From NCBI GenBank assembly GCA_973895155.1, contig OZ316894.1:11842001-11906000 (forward strand): a stretch of 64,000 nt of DNA, in the 5' to 3' direction. Source of the DNA: Marsupella aquatica. Its lineage: Eukaryota; Marchantiophyta. The position numbers and the translations under genes are program-made. Of this stretch, positions 58,416-64,000 are shown piece after piece. The notes under the pieces were generated by a model. That model made no database searches and had not been told where the DNA came from. It saw nothing but the letters and a program-made list of their open reading frames with translations. The number at the start of each line of letters is the position of its first letter. Within the stretch, counting starts at the first letter, position 1.

Positions 58416-58903
58416 TAGCGCCGGGCGCTATTGAATTTATTAAAAATGAATTGAGTTTTAGGGATGTTGCCCCTTCCTTTCAATGGTTAATGTGGTCTTG
58501 AGTACTGTCCTTTGTGTGGGTTCCTCGGCTTGGTTAATTGGCGCCCGCCGCTACCCAAAAAACACGTCGGAAGCTTCCGTTTGTTATTTGTCATTTCCGC
58601 CCTAGTGTCATTTGGCTTTCACTTGAAGACTGGTACCGACAAGAGGACCTGTAACGATAAATCCAAGCCCCTTATTGACATACTATTGTTTCTTTCAAAG
58701 TCCATTTCTCTCATTTTTCTCCTTCTCGATTCCATGGAAGGCCAATTTATCGACGGCCCACGAGAGCATATGTCAACTTCCGATTAGATGGTTTCCACCA
58801 AGATCCAGATTGTCAGGACTCTAGGATTGATGATGAATGTCACTCTTCGAGATAGGACATTGTACGAGGAGGCACCCACCGGGAGTGTTAGCGCCTGGCG
58901 CTA
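58416..58903. promoter_or_regulatory. E2 palindromes downstream of ParB/MTase gene
   Basis: Perfect sites at 58416-58430 (core G) and 58889-58903 (core T). A drifted copy (GGCGCCCGCCGCTA) lies at about 58540-58553. Confidence 0.8.
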
Positions 58904-59164
58904 GTTACAATTGTTCTGGAAACTTTAGTGTTCCTAAGTAGAAATATTTGTACACCGAGGACAATATGTTTCACTTAAATAAAAAATCTCGGGTTTCTTT
59001 TCTTTCAATTTCCCTTTAGAAGTTATGACTCAGATACCTTGGTTAAGTCCTACTTCTGTGCTTTGATATTGAACTTAGACTATTATTAATGTTTGGTTTC
59101 TACTTGGATCTCAGCCTGAACATCAATCCTAGGTTCTCGTGATTTTCTGCACAAAGAATTGGAA

Positions 59165-59301
59165 GCGGCCGGCTCTAGTATTCGGCATGTTTGGGCGATT
59201 AATGTGTCATTATTTTGGGTTTGAACGCCCGGCGCTAGTATTCGGCATGATGCGTTTGTGATTATTTTTCCTGTAGACTCCCGGCGCTAATATTCGGCAT
59301 C
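59165..59301 (+). repeat. E2 subterminal triplet built on half-palindromes
   Basis: Three units of about 55-60 bp each carry CGGC-CTARTATTCGGCAT (59169-59187, 59231-59249, 59282-59300). The first part is a half or degenerate E2 palindrome and the ATTCGGCAT tail is new. They lie within 290 bp of the right end. Confidence 0.7.
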
Positions 59302-59412
59302 GCATAATTATCAGTATTTTAGGAACGGATTTTTTTAATTTTGTCACAATACCAGGAGAAATGTGCTCCCAAAACAGGAAATTTTGCTGTTACCAGTTCC
59401 TGTTATATTTTG

Positions 59413-59446
59413 CTGTTTGCTGTTTACTGCCTTTTGTAAACACCTC
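59413..59446 (-). repeat. E2 right terminal inverted repeat
   Basis: Read inward it starts GAGGTGTTTAC and reaches ACAGCAAACAG, with a few extra bases compared with the other three ends. The second TSD copy follows. Confidence 0.7.
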
Positions 59447-59454
59447 GGTTTGTC

Positions 59455-59746
59455 TCAGAGATACATGGAGTGGGAGAGGCAGAGCAAGATTATAGGTGGG
59501 CATGAAAAACAGCAGGATTCTAGGAACTTTGGAAAGATTTCCATCCATTCTCATTCTCCCATAGAGGAAGTGATTCAGGGTGCCAATGTTTTGAAAAATA
59601 CCAGGGCATCCAGCCAACCTGCCTCACCTCAACTCTCTTCTTCACCGAGACTGTCCTCACCCAAGCTTAATGATGGCTCAAAGTGGCTGCGTGCTGTCTC
59701 CAGTCAAGCAAACACAGCAAATTTCAAGCAAGTTCATACACAGTAA
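59455..59746 (+). pseudogene. Interrupted ORF, piece 3 (right of E2)
   Basis: Continues in frame from GGSPAGLS of piece 2 across the TSD as QRYMEWERQSKIIGGHEK. It then becomes Ser/Pro-rich (ASPQLSSSPRLSSPK) and stops at 59744-59746 after NFKQVHTQ. No known domain. The in-frame match across the insertion supports one ancestral exon. Confidence 0.45.
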
Positions 59747-61690
59747 TCGAAGCATGTACTCCTTAATTAGTTTAGACGGGCCACGGAAAGATCTACCTCT
59801 TGTTGTACATGCCTGGGTAGAAGAAAATCTCCAAAAATGCTTAAGCTAATTGAAACAATGACTGATGTTGAGGTCTAACATTCCTAGGCCCAATGAACAA
59901 AGGTGAGGCTGGAGGGTGATGATAGATCCATACATATGATCCACTGGTTTGCTACTGTTTTTGCTGTGATAAACTTGGGATTGCGCCAATGCAAAACCAT
60001 CAGGAAATGAACGATGGCCTCCTGCGACAAGTTTAACCTGCGGCAAGTATAAGTGCTTGAATGCCATCGAGAAATTAATTGTGCTTCCAGGATCGACAAT
60101 TCTTGGAGGGCAAAGAGTTTTGAATGTCTGCTCTGCATATGAACTACGTTGTCGAGCCCAAATCTGGCAAGTGCTTTAATCCAGCCAGTCATGTGAGTGA
60201 GCGTAATCCCCTGAGCTGTGATGGGAGTTGCAACCGGTCGATGTGCCACCCAAATTAAAAGCATTTCAAATTGGTGAACGTAGGATTCAAAAGCTTGTAG
60301 GATTCAAAATCTTCACAGGATTCAAAAGCTTCAATTGCGGGATTCAAAAGGCCAAGATCATTGCAATGCTCCTCCCTTGGCGCCAGTCCTCTCTGAGAAA
60401 GCTTTCATGCATTGGGTATCCGTATCGTACGTGCCGTTTCTTTTCAAGACTGGCAAGAACGAACAGACTTTTCCTTACAGGCAACTACGATGCAACTAAT
60501 CTCAACCGTATGTTCTGAGACTGGGTAGCCAAGCAAAGAATCGGGCAGGTGCCAACTAGAACCTTTTTGACAAAGGCTTAAGGGCCTCATTTGTGTTCAA
60601 AATGCTTCTAATGATAGACGTTCAAAGAGGAAGCAAAACATTGCTCCAGCCCAAGAGAAAATTGCCCAAACAAAAAAGATGACCAAAAACAAAACCAAGG
60701 TAAGACAAATAATTACTTACCTTGGTACTCGCTGGCCATAATATATAGGGACTAAACACATGAATGACTTTATACCCCGCTTTATACTTATTTCAGCCTT
60801 ACAATTGTAGGATTCATCTGAACAAGCAGAGGATGTTGATGCTCAACCAGGACCAACGGGAGGCAACGCTATCGATACTGAGGGTACTGCCCTTCCACCG
60901 AATGTGTCTACATGCAATCCCATCAGGAGAGGTGACTGCACTGGTAGGGGTGACCACACCTCCTTTAATTGATTTTGGTGGCTATGATTCATTGGTAAGA
61001 TACGTGTGTTTGCTAATTGCTTTTATATGTGAATTTGCAGGAGTACTAGAAACCACCTGATGTGCAACCAGACTCATATGCAAGTAGACGTTGGACTAAG
61101 TTGATAGTTCATGGGCCATTGCGCAAAGTGAATTTGTAATCCCGGGGTTTGTATCACAAGAGGTCATTGTGCAGGAGATTGACATTTTGGCTTCCTTGCA
61201 CGCATCAAAAATCACCAAGACTGTAGCCAGGCTGATGTTAGCTCTTTCCACAAGGCAATTGATATAATCATGAGTAATGTGGATGAAAATTAGGGTACAA
61301 TACAATTAGCAATATCTGACGGATAGTTTAGGGTATCTAGCCCTGTTTTGTCACCAATTTGTTTGTGATAATAAATATGAAATGTTGTTTCATTTCTTGC
61401 TCTCTTTGAAGACTGTATAGCATGATCTGTTCAGGGATATGTTCCAAAAATGGTCAGAGTAGACAAGAATGCACAAACCATGATTGGATGGTATACATGC
61501 CACACAATGTATTTATTACTCACACTTCAGAAATGGTATTCATGACTCCGCAACCTACAAATGGACAAACCATTTTTACCTTGGATACATAGTGGACATT
61601 GTATTCAAAGATTGCACTTAAACAAAGTCAGGACTCCCCTGCCTTACATACAGGCAGCAAGGCTTGCTATAATGGACAAAACCAAAACCT
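59747..61690. other. Intergenic with exon-like fragments
   Basis: Exon-like pieces occur near 60600-60700 (KIAQTKKMTKNKTK before GTAAGAC) and 60812-60890 (after an AG, DSSEQAEDVDAQPGP). They resemble the Lys-rich exons at 30.4-31.3 kb. GGATTCAAAAGC is repeated four times at 60280-60345. No complete gene is visible. Confidence 0.4.
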
Positions 61691-61699
61691 GTTCAACAT

Positions 61700-62345
61700 A
61701 GAACGATATATGTGTGTTTTGCATACAATATGCATGTTGTATTCACATTCCCCCCATCTTTACAACGAAGACACCCCCCTGCCGAAGCCTTCCCAAATGG
61801 ACAAAACTTATCGTATTATAACACAGAAATATGATTTGTCATGTATACGCTTTGCACGTTGTATTCAGATTTTACACTTAGAATATTTTTTTTGTCCCTC
61901 TGACTTTACGAAGACACACCCCCGCCGAAGGCTGCCCAAATGGACAAAACCTTTTGTATTTCAACATAGAAATATGATTTGTCATGTATACACTTTGCAC
62001 GCTGTATTTAGATTTCGCACTTAGAAAAAAACTTTGTTCCTCCAACTTTACGAAGACGCCCCCCGCCGAAGCCTGCCCAAATGGACAAAACCTATAATTG
62101 TATATTACACACATATATGATTTGTCATGTATACACTTTGTACGTTGTATTCGGATTTCACACTTAGAAAAAAACTTTGTCCCTCCGACTTTACGAAGAC
62201 TCCCCCCGCCGAAGCCTGCCCAAATAATCAAAACCTTTTGTTATTACAACACAAAGATATGATTTGTCATGTGTACACTTTGCACGTTGTATTCGGATTT
62301 CACACTCAGAATTTTGTCCCTCCGATTTTACAAAAATGCCCCCCC
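61700..62345. repeat. Tandem repeat, period about 143 bp, 4.5 copies
   Basis: The anchor GATTTGTCATGTATACACTT recurs at 61833, 61975, 62118 and 62261, with a partial older copy near 61700. Each unit contains TTTACGAAGAC, a C-rich stretch and GCCGAAGCCTGCCCAAATGG. It ends in a poly-C tract at 62340-62350. Satellite-like. Confidence 0.8.
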
Positions 62346-62565
62346 CCCCCGCCAAAGTGACGGTTCATGTTTGTATGCATTGTGGTCAATGTATACATTG
62401 CGGGATACATTGATTCACTCGGAACTGCGATCATAGTCGACCGCATTCGGCGACGCGGTCGGACACTGAAGAATAGTAGAACATGCTGCGTTTTACAGTG
62501 ACAATCTCACGTTATAAGAACTTCACAATGTGTTAGAAGAACATCTCACACGAAATGGCACCTCT

Positions 62566-62668
62566 GGTGGGCCCAGAGGTCCATTGGGAGGGCGTGTGCA
62601 ACTTTTGGTCCATTAAGAAAAAAAAGTTGCATTTGGAGGTCCACTAAGTATATCTCTCTAATAGCTTA
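62566..62668. repeat. Dispersed repeat, copy 2 (inverse of 28687-28815)
   Basis: The reverse complement matches 28687-28815 over about 100 bp (GGGCGTGTGCAACTTTTGGT, AGTTGCATTTGGAGG). No gene lies within it. Confidence 0.8.
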
Positions 62669-64000
62669 CGTAGGCAGATCAAGGAAAGAGGTGAGAGTAA
62701 CATTTAATGATTTGTCTTTTATGTTTATTTCATTTTATTTTATTTTTTCCACTTTGTTCAGCCTAATGTGACCAAACCCCCTTTGGTTCAGCATCATCAT
62801 GACATAGATTACTGCACAGAGTTACGATCAAATCCTGCAGCCAGGCATGTTGGACATTACTCAGTGGACAAGTCAGTGTATAAATCGCCCACACACTCTT
62901 AATGTGAAGCTACAGGCGCCTGCTAGTTTCTTTATGTGCATATGTTTCCTCCTGTATACGGTCAGCCTGTGCAAGTGGGTCACCATACGGCTGACAAAGT
63001 ATCTCGTAAAGAAACACCAGTCGTCCTTAACTCTATACATAAGCTCTAAATTATTGGAATATCCAAAAACTATGATAGATGATCCCGATCTTTCTTTCTC
63101 GTGGTCTATCTACAAAATGTCAATCTTGCGGAAAGCCTCTCTAGCCATTTGATTATGGTGATATTGTTTCCTAATTATGAAATGGGCCCAAAGGTGTCAG
63201 TGTGCACCTTGATGTTTGTGCCCACCCCATCACTCTCCCAATAGCTTGCACACTCCTTGACATGCAGTTGCTAGGCCGGCTTGTCAATGCACAGGAGCTT
63301 TCGACTGCCTGGCCATCTCACTTATGATTGTCAACACTTACTCTTCATTATATTTTGCAAGGCACAGAAGTCATTTGGGCTAGTTGGTCAATGAGTCACT
63401 AAGTAACTCATTCTGATGTACCAACCATTTTTGGACACAAGCCAATCAGCATAAGTTTTAAATCATTGGAATATCTAAACGTCAGGAACTAGGAGAGCCA
63501 CTATCAAAAGCAGTCTCAAGAATGGTAGCATTAGTTATGTTTGCATGTAGATTCAGACAAGCTTGGGGTAGATCATCTTTAATGTATGGAGGCAATTAGT
63601 TAGGATCGATGGATGTGGTGCCTTGCATAAGTGCAGGCCACATGGAAGGACACAAGAGCACAACATGCATAATTCTATAGCTAGGGCTCATTGCATTATG
63701 GCTCTCACTATCAAAGATTCCAACGTTTTATTGGCACTTTAGAAACACTAGTGGATTGTACAGGATTAGGTTTAGGACTCATGTCATGCCTGTTTTTTAA
63801 GTGGATGACCCTGATCCACTCCCAGCCCAAGGCTGATCCTGGGATCCTTTGGGAGATTCCCCGTGCTCTGGTGCTGGGGTGTTCTGGTTGTTTGGGGTCT
63901 GTTTTTCTTCGAGCCTTACTCGTCTTTGCCACAAAGTCGTTGGAAAACATTGGGCACATGGCAGCCATTTTTTGTGGGTGAGAGTTCTCCAAGCACTCAC
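62669..64000. other. Intergenic to window end
   Basis: No supported gene. Short open frames at 62847-63152 and 63691-63981 are open on both strands or lack recognisable features. Confidence 0.45.

Larger units (their letters stand above)
48914..59446. mobile_element. E2: second MULE-type element, inverted relative to E1 (10,533 bp)
   Basis: The 8-bp TSD GGTTTGTC flanks it at 48906-48913 and 59447-59454. The left end starts GGGTATAGCG and contains GACAGCAAACAG (48914-48940). The right end read inward starts GAGGTGTTTAC and reaches AACAGCAAACAG. These match the transposase-side (GGGTA) and ParB/MTase-side (GAGGT-TT) ends of E1 respectively, so the ends are homologous as well as inverted. Gene order is the mirror image of E1: transposase (minus), divergent promoter, ParB/MTase-like gene (plus). 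It has its own palindrome family, TAGCGCC-N-GGCGCTA. Confidence 0.87.

Noticed and set aside
58512-58787. 91-aa frame downstream of the E2 ParB/MTase gene
   Set aside because: No counterpart in E1 and it contains a drifted palindrome; likely chance frame.
38224-59446. One very large composite transposon spanning both elements
   Set aside because: Each half has its own TIR pair and different TSD, and non-element DNA lies between them.
1-64000. tRNA, rRNA or organellar genes
   Set aside because: None recognised on reading both strands; short degenerate matches to tRNA arms were not convincing.

Overview
This is nuclear DNA from a eukaryote with spliceosomal introns, most likely a land plant and probably a non-seed lineage (bryophyte or lycophyte). 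The evidence is short GT-AG introns, a plant-type Ty1/copia element, plant-type MULE transposases with SWIM zinc fingers, a class-3 lipase gene, and long AT-rich intergenic tracts full of decayed repeats. The species cannot be read from the sequence and that part is inference.

Layout. 1-10.1 kb: the 3' part of a multi-exon + strand gene for a large, acidic, low-complexity protein of unknown function. It contains a 4.7-kb exon made of degenerate 50-60 aa repeats and ends in a tandemly duplicated terminal exon. 10.1-11.7 kb: intergenic with a minisatellite. 11.735-18.535 kb: a complete, recent copia retrotransposon on the minus strand (107-bp LTRs, one LTR mismatch, TSD GTTAT, one intact 1544-aa polyprotein). 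18.5-23.4 kb: repeat-rich intergenic DNA. 23.4-24.7 kb: an intronless class-3 lipase-like gene with a complete Ser-Asp-His triad. 24.7-38.2 kb: intergenic DNA with decayed transposon-like genes at 29.4-32.4 and 35.0-37.3 kb. 38.224-48.688 kb and 48.914-59.446 kb: two complete, homologous, oppositely oriented ~10.5-kb MULE-type DNA transposons, here called E1 and E2. 59.5-64 kb: a host ORF remnant, a 143-bp tandem repeat and intergenic DNA.

The most interesting system is E1/E2. Each has homologous terminal inverted repeats and its own target-site duplication (9 bp for E1, 8 bp for E2), and each carries two divergent genes. One encodes a DDE/SWIM MULE transposase with one intron. The other is a five-exon gene for a protein with a ParB/sulfiredoxin-like box (DGNHR in E1) and a C-terminal segment resembling a DNA N6/N4-methyltransferase. 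Each element is also dotted with its own short palindrome, always outside coding sequence: GCTAGCGA-NN-TCGCTAGC in E1 (8 full sites) and TAGCGCC-N-GGCGCTA in E2 (12 full sites). In both elements the sites lie in the shared divergent promoter, the transposase intron, the same two introns of the ParB/MTase gene, and the terminal regions. Palindrome positions are thus conserved while the palindrome sequence has switched coherently within each element. This looks like an element-encoded DNA-binding factor co-evolving with its cis sites. By analogy with the VANC anti-silencing proteins of Arabidopsis VANDAL MULEs it could be a self-recognition or anti-silencing system built on a ParB/MTase-type protein; that function is inference.

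Both copies carry lesions: an in-frame TGA in each ParB/MTase gene, a frameshift in E2's ParB/MTase gene, and a C10-run frameshift in E1's transposase. Only E2's transposase reads through intact. E1 and E2 inserted about 0.2 kb apart in what looks like one coding sequence, whose three pieces can still be followed across the insertions.
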